Shown here: positions 42,220-50,854 of the stretch, piece by piece
Layout: each line of letters opens with the position of its first letter
Numbering within the stretch: position 1 is the first letter of the stretch
Assembly (NCBI GenBank): GCA_902786975.1
Contig: CADAES010000005.1
Coordinates: 1-64,000 of the forward strand
Origin: an uncultured Ruminococcus sp.
GTDB taxonomy: Bacteria > Bacillota > Clostridia > Oscillospirales > Ruminococcaceae
Direction: 5' to 3'
DNA: 64,000 nt
Notes under the pieces: model-generated
Databases searched by the model: none
Seen by the model: the letters and a program-made list of their open reading frames with translations, nothing else
What the model was told of the DNA's origin: nothing
Made by a program: the position numbers and the translations under genes

Positions 42220-43167
42220 TTGAGTAATCTGACCGTGAGTCCCTCTCCTCATGTGAGGAGCAACCAGACCACTGCAAAGATAATGCTCCATGTTCTGATA
42301 GCCCTCGTGCCCGCAATGGTAATGTCTGCGGTGCAGTTCGGAGGCAGAGCGCTGATGCTTACGGGTGTCTGCGTGCTTTCGGCGATGCTGTGGGAAAAGC
42401 TGAGCTGCGTTATAATGAAAAGACCCGATTCGACAGACGACCTTTCGGCTATGGTAACGGGTATGCTGCTGGCGTTCAACCTTCCGCCGAGCCTGCCCTA
42501 CTGGATAGCGGTAATAGGCTCGTTCATCGCAATAGTCATCGTTAAGCAGATATTCGGCGGGCTGGGACAGAACTTCGCTAACCCCGCTATCGTGGGAAGG
42601 ATAGTGCTGATGCTGTCCTTTACGAGCGAGATGACGACCTGGACGATGCCTGCGTGGAGCTCAGTCGATGTTGTCAGTGCACCGACCCCGCTGCGTGACG
42701 ACAGCGGATTATACAGCTATACCGACCTGTTTTTAGGCAAGTGCCCGGGCTGTATGGGAGAGGTGTGCAAGGCGGCGCTGCTGCTTGGCGGCGTGTACCT
42801 TGTGATAATGAGGATAATACACATACACGCTCCGGTCGCTTTTGTGGGAACGGTGTTCGTGTTCTCGTGGCTTGCGGGAAAGGACCCCGTGTACCAGATA
42901 CTTTCGGGCGGACTTATCTTAGGAGCTGTCTTTATGGCGACAGACTATGTCACCACGCCGATAACCCCCAAGGGCAAGGCGATATTCGGCATCGGCTGCG
43001 GAATAATAACCTGCGTGATAAGGTTTTATGCGAACTATCCCGAGGGCGTGTCGTTTTCAATACTTATAATGAACATCGCAACTCCGTATATCGACATGGC
43101 TACACGCAAAAAGCCTGTGGGTGCGGACAGTGAGAAGAAAAAGAAGGAGGCAACGCATGAAAAGTAA
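42220..43167 (+). CDS. rnfD: Rnf complex subunit D
   Basis: RnfD is a membrane subunit related to NqrB with covalently bound FMN. The 315-residue protein has about eight to ten helices. The likely FMN site is DVVSAPTPLRDDS, with Thr156; the usual SGAT is changed to SAPT, keeping Asp, Ser and Thr of the ApbE site. It starts at TTG 42220 behind GAGGAGG and overlaps rnfG by 11 bases. Confidence 0.95.
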   Translation: MSNLTVSPSPHVRSNQTTAKIMLHVLIALVPAMVMSAVQFGGRALMLTGVCVLSAMLWEKLSCVIMKRPDSTDDLSAMVTGMLLAFNLPPSLPYWIAVIGSFIAIVIVKQIFGGLGQNFANPAIVGRIVLMLSFTSEMTTWTMPAWSSVDVVSAPTPLRDDSGLYSYTDLFLGKCPGCMGEVCKAALLLGGVYLVIMRIIHIHAPVAFVGTVFVFSWLAGKDPVYQILSGGLILGAVFMATDYVTTPITPKGKAIFGIGCGIITCVIRFYANYPEGVSFSILIMNIATPYIDMATRKKPVGADSEKKKKEATHEK

Positions 43168-43714
43168 GATCATGCCGCCCCTTGTGCTGACGGTGATATG
43201 CATAGTGGTCTGCGGGCTGCTGGTCATAGCTCACAACGCTTCTCACGCCGACAAGACAGGCGTTGTCACTCCCGAGATGAAAAAGGGCTGTGAGGAGATA
43301 TTCGGCAAGGGCGATTACAGTATGCTTATGAAGCAGGACGGCCACGAAAAGGAACCGGTGACGTTCGGCGTAAAGCAGGTGGACTCGGTCATTGTTGACA
43401 AGGCGAAAAAGAGATGTCTTTTCGAGCTGACCTGCGACGGCTACGCAAAGGGAGGACTGCACCTTCTTATAGGCATTAACGACAACGGCAGCATAGAGGG
43501 AATGCATTTTCTGTCGGTCGGAGAGACTCCGGGTCTTGGCGCAAAGGCAGCCGAGAAGGACTATACCGACAAATTCAAGGGACTGAGCGTTGAGTCGGAC
43601 ATAGACGGCGTTGATGACCTGACTGCGGCGACCTATTCCTCAAAGGGCTTGAAAAAAGCCTGTGAGCTTGCACTCGAAACGTACAGTGTCCACAAGGGGG
43701 AGATATTCGCATGA
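43157..43714 (+). CDS. rnfG: Rnf complex subunit G
   Basis: RnfG is anchored by one helix (about 5-25) with its FMN-bearing domain outside. The FMN acceptor is Thr159 in DDLTAATYSS; the standard SGAT is TAAT here. The FMN-binding fold is seen in GMHFLSVGETPGLGAKAAEKD. The 185-residue length is typical of clostridial forms. ATG 43157 is used, behind AAGGAGG. The gene overlaps rnfE by 4 bases (ATGA). Confidence 0.94.
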   Translation: MKSKIMPPLVLTVICIVVCGLLVIAHNASHADKTGVVTPEMKKGCEEIFGKGDYSMLMKQDGHEKEPVTFGVKQVDSVIVDKAKKRCLFELTCDGYAKGGLHLLIGINDNGSIEGMHFLSVGETPGLGAKAAEKDYTDKFKGLSVESDIDGVDDLTAATYSSKGLKKACELALETYSVHKGEIFA

Positions 43715-44391
43715 ACGAGCAAAGAAAAGCTATTTATGAGTTCACAAAGGGAATAATAAAGGAAAACCCCGTTCTGGTCACTCTGCTGGGAATGTGCCCC
43801 ACGCTTGCGGTGACAGTGCTTGCCGAAAACGGTATAGGAATGGGGCTTGCGACGACGTTCGTTCTGGTGTGCTCAAATGCGGTGATATCGCTTCTGAAAA
43901 ACGTTATCCCAAAGGCGGTGCGCCTGCCCTGCTTTATCGTTATAATAGCAGGCTTCGTTACGTTCATAGATTTTATGATGAAGGGCTATCTGCCGCAGCT
44001 GCACTCGGCGCTCGGCGTATTTTTGCAGCTGATAACGGTAAACTGCATAATCCTCGGAAGGGCGGAAGCTTTTGCCAGCCGAAACAGCATCGGCCGCTCG
44101 GTGCTTGACGGACTGGGAATGGGCATCGGCTTCACTCTCGCACTTTTTGCGATGGGCTCTGTCAGAGAGATACTCGGGCTTGGCAGCTGGTTCGGAATGA
44201 AAATACCTTACCTGTGCGACAACCCGATGACAATATTCATAATGCCTGCGGGAGGATTTTTCGTGCTGGGCTGTCTTATCGCACTGGTGAACAAGATAGC
44301 CAACCGCAAGCCGCCTGTGGAGATATCCTGTGCAAACTGTCCCAACGCTTCGGCGTGCAAGGGTCAGTGCAAGGCTGAGGAGGGTGCGTAA
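43711..44391 (+). CDS. rnfE: Rnf complex subunit E with a Cys-rich tail
   Basis: RnfE is a six-helix membrane subunit homologous to NqrD, with a pseudo-twofold partner in RnfA; the two bracket a buried iron-sulfur site. The 226-residue protein ends in an added tail, SCANCPNASACKGQC, giving Cys207, 210, 216 and 220. The tail might bind metal, but I cannot tell whether it is common in relatives. It starts at ATG 43711 with its stop abutting rnfA. Confidence 0.94.
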   Translation: MNEQRKAIYEFTKGIIKENPVLVTLLGMCPTLAVTVLAENGIGMGLATTFVLVCSNAVISLLKNVIPKAVRLPCFIVIIAGFVTFIDFMMKGYLPQLHSALGVFLQLITVNCIILGRAEAFASRNSIGRSVLDGLGMGIGFTLALFAMGSVREILGLGSWFGMKIPYLCDNPMTIFIMPAGGFFVLGCLIALVNKIANRKPPVEISCANCPNASACKGQCKAEEGA

Positions 44392-44961
44392 ATGACCTAT
44401 ATACTGATACTTGTGGGCTGTGTTTTCGTAAACAACGTCGTGCTTTCGCAGTTTATGGGGATATGTGCCTTTCTGGGCGTTTCAAAGCAGATAAAGAACT
44501 CTCTTGGAATGGGCGGTGCGGTAATTTTCGTAATGGTTTGCGCCACGGCGATAACCTATCCGCTGTATATGCTGCTTGAAAGATTTGAGATAACATATCT
44601 CAAGACGGTAGCGTTCATTCTTGTTATAGCGATGTTCGTCCAGCTTGTCGAGATAGTGATGAAAAAGAAGATGCACGCACTTTACAAGGCGCTGGGCGTG
44701 TACCTGCCGCTGATAACGACTAACTGTGCGGTGCTTGGCGTTACGCTTGGCAACATCAACAACGAGTACACCTTCCTTGAATCTATCACAAACGCTTTCG
44801 GAACGGGTATTGCGTTCACGCTTGCGCTGCTTTTGTTCAGCGGAGTGCGTTCGAGGATAGAGGGGAACGATTTTCCCGAGGCGTTCAAGGGCGTGCCCGC
44901 AACGCTTATCGCAGCTGCGATAGTTTCGGTGAGCTTTATGGGATTTACGGGAATGATGTGA
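44392..44961 (+). CDS. rnfA: Rnf complex subunit A
   Basis: RnfA (189 residues, six helices) pairs with RnfE in the membrane core. It has VNNVVLSQFMGICAFLGVSK, where a Cys at the family position sits in the membrane, and LITTNCAVLGVTLGN. Start ATG directly follows the rnfE stop, behind GAGGGTG. Confidence 0.95.
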   Translation: MTYILILVGCVFVNNVVLSQFMGICAFLGVSKQIKNSLGMGGAVIFVMVCATAITYPLYMLLERFEITYLKTVAFILVIAMFVQLVEIVMKKKMHALYKALGVYLPLITTNCAVLGVTLGNINNEYTFLESITNAFGTGIAFTLALLLFSGVRSRIEGNDFPEAFKGVPATLIAAAIVSVSFMGFTGMM

Positions 44962-44995
44962 CGGCAGCGAACTGAAAAAAGGAGAAGACCCGGGT

Positions 44996-45784
44996 ATGGA
45001 TATACTAATAACTGTCGGGATATTTGCAGCGTTCGGACTGGTCGCAGGGATACTGCTGACGGTGGCGTCAAAGGTCTTTGAGGTCAAGGTGGATGAGCGC
45101 ATTGAAAAAGTCAGCGAGGCTTTGCCGCAGGTCAACTGCGGTTCGTGCGGCTTTTCGGGCTGCAGCGACTACGCCGAGGCGATAGTCGAAAAGGGCGCTC
45201 GCTGCGATATGTGCAAACCCGGCGGCGAAAAGACCGCAAAGAAGATAGCGCAGATAATGGGTGTTGAGGTAAGCGTCGGTGAGCCGGAGGTAGCTTTTGT
45301 GCGATGCCACGGCGACTGCCACATAACTCCGCACAAATACGAATTCGGCGGCGTTCAGAGCTGTGCTGCCTGCAACAGGTTCTACAGCGGGAGCAAGACC
45401 TGCACCAGCGGCTGTCTGGGCTACGGCGACTGTGTGAGCGTCTGCCCGCAGGGTGCGGTGAGCATTATCGACAGGATAGCCAAGGTGGACAAATCAAAGT
45501 GCATCGGCTGCGGACTGTGCGTAGATGCCTGTCCAAACGGGCTTATCGTAGTGCGAAAGATATCCCAGACCGTGGACGTTACCTGTTCGTCAAAGGATAT
45601 CGCCAAGGTCACAAGATCGCTTTGTGAGGGCGGCTGCGTCGGCTGCAAGCTGTGCGAGAAAAACTGTGAGCAGGGAGCTATCCACGTCGTCGATAACCAC
45701 GCTGTCATAGATTATGATAAGTGCAATAACTGCGGTAAGTGCGCCGATGTCTGCAAGATCGGCTCTGTTATGCGAATAAGCTGA
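44996..45784 (+). CDS. rnfB: Rnf complex subunit B
   Basis: RnfB accepts electrons from ferredoxin and passes them into the membrane core. The 262 residues have an N-terminal helix (about 3-24) and the CGSCGFSGCSDYAEAI...C set for the first cluster. Several ferredoxin-like sets follow: CxxGCxxxxDCVSVCPQG, CIGCGLCVDACPNG, CVGCKLCEKNCEQG and CNNCGKCADVCKIG. It is the last gene of the Rnf run. A further ribosome site is not seen until the next gene 124 bases on. Confidence 0.95.
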   Translation: MDILITVGIFAAFGLVAGILLTVASKVFEVKVDERIEKVSEALPQVNCGSCGFSGCSDYAEAIVEKGARCDMCKPGGEKTAKKIAQIMGVEVSVGEPEVAFVRCHGDCHITPHKYEFGGVQSCAACNRFYSGSKTCTSGCLGYGDCVSVCPQGAVSIIDRIAKVDKSKCIGCGLCVDACPNGLIVVRKISQTVDVTCSSKDIAKVTRSLCEGGCVGCKLCEKNCEQGAIHVVDNHAVIDYDKCNNCGKCADVCKIGSVMRIS

Positions 45785-45908
45785 TGTGTAAAAGCACGGC
45801 TGCGGCTGTCATTCACCACAAATAACGGACAACTCGCCACACAAATCAGCAAAAAGGCAGAAACTGTGCTATGATATGATCAGATAAGCAGACGAGGAGG
45901 GAGAAACT

Positions 45909-46901
45909 ATGGGAAGCATACCAAAGGACTGGCGTGATGAAGCCTATACGCTTCCGCTTGCCGATCTTAAAAGGATATATGATAAAAAGAAAAACATAAG
46001 AACGCTGACGACGTCGATACCGTTTATGATCGCACTGATGATCCTCTTTGCAGCCAATTATCTTGTGATATTCGGAGCAGGGCTTACCGCAAGGTTGCCT
46101 GCCTGGTTCATCTTAGCGGGGCTTATTTCGATAACGGCGATGTTCCTGCGCTTCTTTTTTGGTTTTACCTACAACGGAGCTAAGGCAAACAACATGGTGC
46201 TCATAGTTTCGGGCACAGATCTGCTGATACAGTTCGCAATAAGCTTTTGCTGTTCAAACCTTTTGTATTCTGCGCTGTCGGTCATCTTTTCGGGGTATGT
46301 GATCCTTTTGCGCCCCTATGTGCTTTCGCTGGACAGCGACATCGCCTTTCTGCGTGCGATGCCGACATTCCCGTTCAACGGCAGGGTGTCAGACCAGATG
46401 ATAAATGTTGCAGAGCACAAGCGCAAACTGCAGCTTATCGAGTCTGCAAAGGGCAATATTTACAGCGACAACGCCGAGCAGATATTCGATATGCCCATGC
46501 CCGAGATGCCGCAGTACGAAAAGGGCGACACTCCCGAGGATTACCTGCAAAGAAAGCATATGTACATCGACGGCAAGTTCACCAGGACCTCGCTGACCGA
46601 CGAGGAGTATGACAGGCAGGACGACGAGCTTTACGAGCGAAGAATGTTCACCGACAAGCAAAAGAAAGCGGCGCCGGTGCTTACGCCAAAGCCGATAGAG
46701 GACGACGGACGCTTGCAGGAGTTCGATTTTACCGACCACAGCAAGCTCAACGAAACATATCTCGTTTCACAGGACGTTTTCACCGAGGACCTTGAGCAAA
46801 TACCAAGGAACAAAAAGGTGCTCAAAGATGAGGACATCGTGCTGGCAGAGGGTATCACCGCCGATGATTTCGATTTCTCCGAACGCCTCAAGGCAGAATA
46901 A
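45909..46901 (+). CDS. Membrane protein with long cytoplasmic tail, unknown function
   Basis: This 330-residue protein starts with a short charged segment and has four hydrophobic helices (about 35-57, 65-83, 96-116, 119-133). About 190 charged, acidic residues follow, rich in Asp, Glu, Lys and Met, with no recognised fold and probably little order. AGGAGGGAG is well placed before the ATG. A -10-like TATGAT lies about 35 bases upstream, but no clear -35. It follows rnfB by 124 bases and may have its own transcript. I cannot name a family. Confidence 0.75.
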   Translation: MGSIPKDWRDEAYTLPLADLKRIYDKKKNIRTLTTSIPFMIALMILFAANYLVIFGAGLTARLPAWFILAGLISITAMFLRFFFGFTYNGAKANNMVLIVSGTDLLIQFAISFCCSNLLYSALSVIFSGYVILLRPYVLSLDSDIAFLRAMPTFPFNGRVSDQMINVAEHKRKLQLIESAKGNIYSDNAEQIFDMPMPEMPQYEKGDTPEDYLQRKHMYIDGKFTRTSLTDEEYDRQDDELYERRMFTDKQKKAAPVLTPKPIEDDGRLQEFDFTDHSKLNETYLVSQDVFTEDLEQIPRNKKVLKDEDIVLAEGITADDFDFSERLKAE

Positions 46902-46910
46902 ATGCAAATT

Positions 46911-46939
46911 AAAAAGACCGCACTCAGCGGTCTTTTTTT
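46911..46939. terminator. Bidirectional terminator between the membrane protein and glnN
   Basis: AAAAAGACCGC pairs with GCGGTCTTTTTTT. The T-run serves the plus-strand gene and the A-run serves glnN, which ends at 46948. Confidence 0.9.
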
Positions 46940-46947
46940 ATCTTTAT

Positions 46948-49038
46948 TTACATTACATAGAACAGCAGCTTGCCGTAGGTCGGGTACGGCCAGTACTTTT
47001 CGCCCACGAGTGATTCGATCTCGTCTGCGGGCGCTCTCAGCTCGTTCATTGCAGGTATAACGGCATCTCTGAATGCGTTTGCCTGCTGCTTGATATCGGT
47101 GACTGCCTTTGCACCTGCCAGCGCTTGTTCAAGCTTGCCGAGGTTCTTATAGGTCTTTGCCGAAAGCTCGGACAGCCTTTTCACCATATCCGTTTCAAAG
47201 CTTACGTCGGCTCCGCAGTTCTTTGCAAGCTCGGCTGTACCTGCAAGCTCCTTTATATAGGACGCAACGGCGGGGAGGATATCCTTCTTCGCCATATCTA
47301 TCATCGTTGCAGCCTCGATAGAGATCGTCTTGCTGTACTCGTCAAGCAGTATCTCGACTCTGGAATGAAGCTCTGCCTCGGTGTAAACGCCGTACTTTTC
47401 AAAAAGTGCGATGTTCTCGGGCGTTTCAAAGCAGGGGACAGCGTCGGGCGTGGTCTTGAGGTTGAGCAGACCTCTTTTTTTCGCTTCCTCACACCACTCG
47501 TCAGCATAGCCGTTGCCGTTGAAGATGATATTTGAATTTTCCTTGATAGTCTTTTTGATAAGGTCGTCAAGTGCGTCCTGGAAGTTATCCGCCTTTTCGA
47601 GAATGTCTGCGAACTCGTCAAAGGTCTCGGCAACGATAGTATTTATCACCGTGTTCGGACCTGCGACAGAAAGCCTTGAGCCGGGCATTCTGAACTCGAA
47701 CTTGTTTCCTGTGAAAGCGAACGGCGAGGTCCTGTTCCTGTCGGTGGTATCCTTGGTGAAGTGTGGGAGAACGTCAACGCCTATCTCCATTTCGACACGC
47801 TTGCCCTCGTACTTCGTGCCCTCAACGATAGATGTGAGTATATCGGTCAGCTCGTCGCCGAGGAATATCGAAACGATAGCCGGCGGTGCTTCGCTTGCGC
47901 CGAGGCGGTGGTCGTTGCCTGCTGAAGCGACAGAGGCACGCAGTATATCCTGATGCTTGTTGACAGCCTTTATTATAGCTGCGAGAACGAGCAGGAACTG
48001 TGCGTTCTCAGCGGGTGTTTTTCCGGGATTGAGCAGGTTCACTCCCGTATTTGTGGAGAGCGACCAGTTGTTGTGCTTGCCCGAGCCGTTGATGCCATCA
48101 AACGGCTTTTCGTGGAGCAGACATTTGAAGTTGTGCTTTCTTGCGGTACGCTTCATTATCTCCATTGTGAGCTGGTTGTGGTCGGTAGCGATATTAACTG
48201 TGCTGAATATCGGTGCAAGCTCGTGCTGTGCGGGAGCGACCTCGTTGTGCTTGGTCTTGGCGTAGATGCCAAGTCTCCACAGCTGCTCATCGAGGTCCTT
48301 CATATATGCGGCAACTCTTGTTTTGATGGTGCCGAAATAGTGGTCGTCAAGCTCCTGTCCCTTTGGTGCGGGTGCGCCGAACAGCGATCTTCCCGCAAAG
48401 ATAAGGTCCTTTCTGTGGGAATACATCTCTCTGTCGATAAGGAAGTATTCCTGCTCTGCGCCTGCGTTTGCGATGACTCTCGTAGCGTCCGAGCCGAACA
48501 GTCTGAGTATGCGCAGCGTAGCTTTGTTGATAGCGTCAACAGAACGCAGCAGCGGCGTTTTCTTGTCCAGCGCTTCTCCGCCGTAGGAGCAGAAAGCGGT
48601 GGGTATGCAAAGGGTATTAGCCTTGACGAATGCATAAGATGTCGGGTCCCAGGCGGTGTAGCCTCTTGCCTCAAAGGTGCATCTCAGACCGCCGGAGGGG
48701 AAGCTTGAAGCGTCAGGCTCGCCCTTGATAAGCTCCTTGCCCGAGAATTCCATTATGATATGACCGTCATCTGCGGGAGAGATGAAGCTGTCGAGCTTTT
48801 CAGCGGTCAGACCTGTCATCGGCTGGAACCAGTGGGTGAAATGCGTGCAGCCCTTTTCGACAGCCCAGTCCTTCATAGCGTTCGCAACGACGTTGGCAAG
48901 CTCTATGTCAAGCGGAACGCCGTCCTCAATGGTCTTTTTGAGCTGCTTATAGGTAGCCTTGGGGAGCCTCTCCCTCATTACCGACTCGTTGAAAACGTCC
49001 GAACCGAAAATACCGGGCACATTAGTCATATTATCCAT
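46948..49038 (-). CDS. glnN: Glutamine synthetase type III
   Basis: GSIII makes glutamine from glutamate, ammonia and ATP. The 696-residue length is that of the large type III enzyme, not the 450-residue type I. Typical segments are FTHWFQPMTGLTAEKLDSF, GGLRCTFEARGYTAWDPTSYAF, NEVAPAQHELAPIF, NNWSLSTNTGVNLLNPG and RNRTSPFAFTGNKFEFRMPGS. It starts at ATG 49038, close behind AGGGAAAGG. A leader of about 170 bases with a strong folded element and a good promoter precedes it, so nitrogen control may act on the RNA. The other strand ORFs here are shadows. Confidence 0.96.
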   Translation of the reverse strand: MDNMTNVPGIFGSDVFNESVMRERLPKATYKQLKKTIEDGVPLDIELANVVANAMKDWAVEKGCTHFTHWFQPMTGLTAEKLDSFISPADDGHIIMEFSGKELIKGEPDASSFPSGGLRCTFEARGYTAWDPTSYAFVKANTLCIPTAFCSYGGEALDKKTPLLRSVDAINKATLRILRLFGSDATRVIANAGAEQEYFLIDREMYSHRKDLIFAGRSLFGAPAPKGQELDDHYFGTIKTRVAAYMKDLDEQLWRLGIYAKTKHNEVAPAQHELAPIFSTVNIATDHNQLTMEIMKRTARKHNFKCLLHEKPFDGINGSGKHNNWSLSTNTGVNLLNPGKTPAENAQFLLVLAAIIKAVNKHQDILRASVASAGNDHRLGASEAPPAIVSIFLGDELTDILTSIVEGTKYEGKRVEMEIGVDVLPHFTKDTTDRNRTSPFAFTGNKFEFRMPGSRLSVAGPNTVINTIVAETFDEFADILEKADNFQDALDDLIKKTIKENSNIIFNGNGYADEWCEEAKKRGLLNLKTTPDAVPCFETPENIALFEKYGVYTEAELHSRVEILLDEYSKTISIEAATMIDMAKKDILPAVASYIKELAGTAELAKNCGADVSFETDMVKRLSELSAKTYKNLGKLEQALAGAKAVTDIKQQANAFRDAVIPAMNELRAPADEIESLVGEKYWPYPTYGKLLFYVM

Positions 49039-49057
49039 TCCTTTCCCTGTTCAATAA

Positions 49058-49183
49058 GGGGCATCGCCCCGTCATTCAAGTCACGACCGGGCGTTAGCCA
49101 CTTAGGGTTTCGGTGGGGGATTCATTCCCGCCACCGAAAGACTAAGATGACCGCCGCATAAGAGGCGGGGGTCATAGGTCGTG
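49058..49183 (-). ncRNA. Structured leader RNA before glnN, class not recognised
   Basis: Read on the minus strand, CACGACC and GGTCGTG (49177-49183 and 49082-49088) close a three-way junction. One arm is ATGACC/GGTCAT with an inner CCGC/GCGG. The other is CTTAG/CTAAG with a nine-base TTTCGGTGG/CCACCGAAA stem and an inner GGGA/TCCC. A GGGGC-GAT-GCCCC hairpin follows near the start codon. It starts about 25 bases after the promoter. It does not match the glnA, T-box, cobalamin, SAM or ANTAR-target patterns I know. A leftover transposon guide-RNA (IS605/IscB type) is an alternative reading. Confidence 0.5.
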
Positions 49184-49213
49184 GTTATCAAACGATTTTA
49201 CTCCACTTTATTG

Positions 49214-49242
49214 AGTATACTTTATAAATATGTCATTTTCAA
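49214..49242 (-). promoter_or_regulatory. Promoter for glnN
   Basis: TTGAAA (49237-49242), 17-base spacer and TATACT (49214-49219) on the minus strand. Transcription would start near 49207 and run through the structured leader. Confidence 0.75.
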
Positions 49243-49332
49243 GTCGTTTTTATATTTTCTTATTATACTGCAAATTCGCCTATAAATATCAGAGCTTTTT
49301 TGTTTAAAACCGACAATTTCAAAGCTGAGAGC

Positions 49333-49372
49333 TGTCTCTTATCTCTTACCTCTTACATCTTACATCTAAAAA
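49333..49372 (-). repeat. TAAGAGG heptamer repeat, copy 2
   Basis: Minus strand TTTTAGATGTAAGATGTAAG then AGGTAAGA. The first 28 bases equal the plus-strand sequence at 50692-50719. It lies downstream of the DUF308 gene; the rest of 49243-49406 shows nothing else. Confidence 0.75.
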
Positions 49373-49406
49373 AGCGCCCCCTTTTGCAGGGACGCCTTTA
49401 CGGTCA

Positions 49407-50021
49407 TCAGATGTCGATGATATCGGTGCTGTCGCTTCTGCCGTCTCTTATGGCAAGCTCGGTCGAATCGCTCTTGCTTATCCTGTTGACTCTGTGAGCG
49501 ATTATAGCGCAGTCGATAAGGTTCACAAGCCCTGCTGCGAACAGGCATATGCCAAGCAGTCTCATAGCCCAGCCGAACGACATCATCGGGTTGAGCACCA
49601 GAAGAATGCCCACGCCCATAGTTATCATAGCGGGAACGCCCGTGGTCTTCCACTCGGGATAGCCTGCCTTGCGCATTTTCAGAGTGCCCTGCAGGTTTAC
49701 GATGCCGTTTATCAGCATATACATTCCGCTGACGATAGCAACGACCTTTGCGATGATATCCGGCTGAATGAAAACGAACACGCCTGCGGCACACAGAAGC
49801 AGTCCCGCAACAAGCTTCGCACCGTGGTCAAAAAGTCCCTCGGAGCTTTTGGTAAAGTAGATTATCAGCATCACAGCGCCGTAGCACACGAGCAGACCTG
49901 CGATGATGTAGCCGATGGTGTCGGTGAAAAATCCCGGGTCGAAAATAAGCGCTATTCCGAGCACTATGCAGAATACGGACAGCAGCCAGAAATTCTTGAA
50001 AATGTTTTTTACTGTTTGCAT
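49407..50021 (-). CDS. DUF308/HdeD-type membrane protein
   Basis: The 204-residue protein has six membrane helices in three repeated pairs and matches the DUF308 pattern (VLGIALIFDPGFFTDTIGYIIAGLLVCYGAVMLI, then two similar units). The acid-resistance protein HdeD is a distant relative; role here unknown. A polar Ser/Asp tail follows (SKSDSTELAIRDGRSDSTD). It starts at ATG 50021 behind AAGGGGAAC, 29 bases after the V-ATPase D gene, so it may be a late gene of that operon. Confidence 0.85.
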   Translation of the reverse strand: MQTVKNIFKNFWLLSVFCIVLGIALIFDPGFFTDTIGYIIAGLLVCYGAVMLIIYFTKSSEGLFDHGAKLVAGLLLCAAGVFVFIQPDIIAKVVAIVSGMYMLINGIVNLQGTLKMRKAGYPEWKTTGVPAMITMGVGILLVLNPMMSFGWAMRLLGICLFAAGLVNLIDCAIIAHRVNRISKSDSTELAIRDGRSDSTDIIDI

Positions 50022-50050
50022 GGTCAGTTCCCCTTTGCTGATTGATTTAG

Positions 50051-50677
50051 TCAGTCGTTGTTTTTCATTTTCAGTCTTGTTGCTTTGATGACCTTCAGAC
50101 GTGAAAATTCCTCTCGGTCTTTTTCATCGAGTGAATCTGTGATGTATTTCACAATGTTCTGATTTCTCGGGATAATGATGTTCTGCAGGGCGTTTGCACG
50201 GCGCTGGGTCTTGCGTATCGCAACACACAGCCTGTATATCCCCGTTTCGACCTCGGCAAGCACGGCGGTCATCTCCTTCACCTTTTCAAAGGCGATGTAA
50301 GCCCTGTCCAGCGAGGAGTTCGTCCTTGCAAAGCCGTAGTATATCTTTGTCGGCTGTTTTTCAAGCGTTACCGTGGGAAGCTCAACGCCCATAACGCTCT
50401 GTGAGTTTATGCTTATACCGTTCTCGATAGGCACACACTGTGCAAACGGAGTGACGACGCCCAGCGAGATATTTGCCTGCTGAAGCGCCTTGTAAGCCTC
50501 GGAGTAGGTGCCCTCAATGGATGTACGCAGCATCTGCGCCTTGTCAACGAGCTTCATCAGCTCACGAATAAGGATATTTCGTTTTCTGTCAAGCAGGTCG
50601 TAGCCCAGCGTTGCGAGCTGCAAAGCCTTTTTTGACAGCATCAGATTGCCCTTGGTAGGGAATACCTGCTGCTCCAT
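50051..50677 (-). CDS. atpD: V-type ATP synthase subunit D
   Basis: Subunit D is the central rotor stalk, an antiparallel coiled coil. The 208 residues have the family start (PTKGNLMLSKKALQLATLGYDLLDRKRNILIREL) and the C-terminal helix with RTQRRANALQNIIIPRNQNIVKYI-like sequence. It starts at ATG 50677 behind AAGGCGGTG. It is separated from atpB by 343 bases that hold a repeat and several hairpins, an odd break in an otherwise tight operon. Confidence 0.95.
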   Translation of the reverse strand: MEQQVFPTKGNLMLSKKALQLATLGYDLLDRKRNILIRELMKLVDKAQMLRTSIEGTYSEAYKALQQANISLGVVTPFAQCVPIENGISINSQSVMGVELPTVTLEKQPTKIYYGFARTNSSLDRAYIAFEKVKEMTAVLAEVETGIYRLCVAIRKTQRRANALQNIIIPRNQNIVKYITDSLDEKDREEFSRLKVIKATRLKMKNND

Positions 50678-50691
50678 TGTGTCACCGCCTT

Positions 50692-50745
50692 TTAGATGTA
50701 AGATGTAAGAGGTAAGAAGCAAGATTTAGATGTAAGATGTAAGAG
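50692..50745 (+). repeat. TAAGAGG heptamer repeat, copy 3
   Basis: TTTTAGATGTAAGATGTAAG, then AGGTAAGAAGCAAGA and a second TTTAGATGTAAGATGTAAGA. It lies just before the atpD ribosome site. Confidence 0.8.
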
Positions 50746-50854
50746 AACGTACATAGTTCTGTTATTCTCACAGTGTTAGCCTTTGCTTGAAGAATAACCG
50801 AGGGTGTTCTTCTGGAAAGAAATCTCTCTGAACTCTCTCGGGTATCTCTCAGTT

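Noticed and set aside
47953-48708. Plus-strand ORF of 251 codons inside glnN
   Set aside because: Shadow of a well-recognised glutamine synthetase; low-complexity Cys/Val/Leu translation.
38313-50745. CRISPR or VNTR-type array from the TAAGANG heptamers
   Set aside because: The units are 7 bp, run together without spacers and are only a few copies long, so they are simple repeats.
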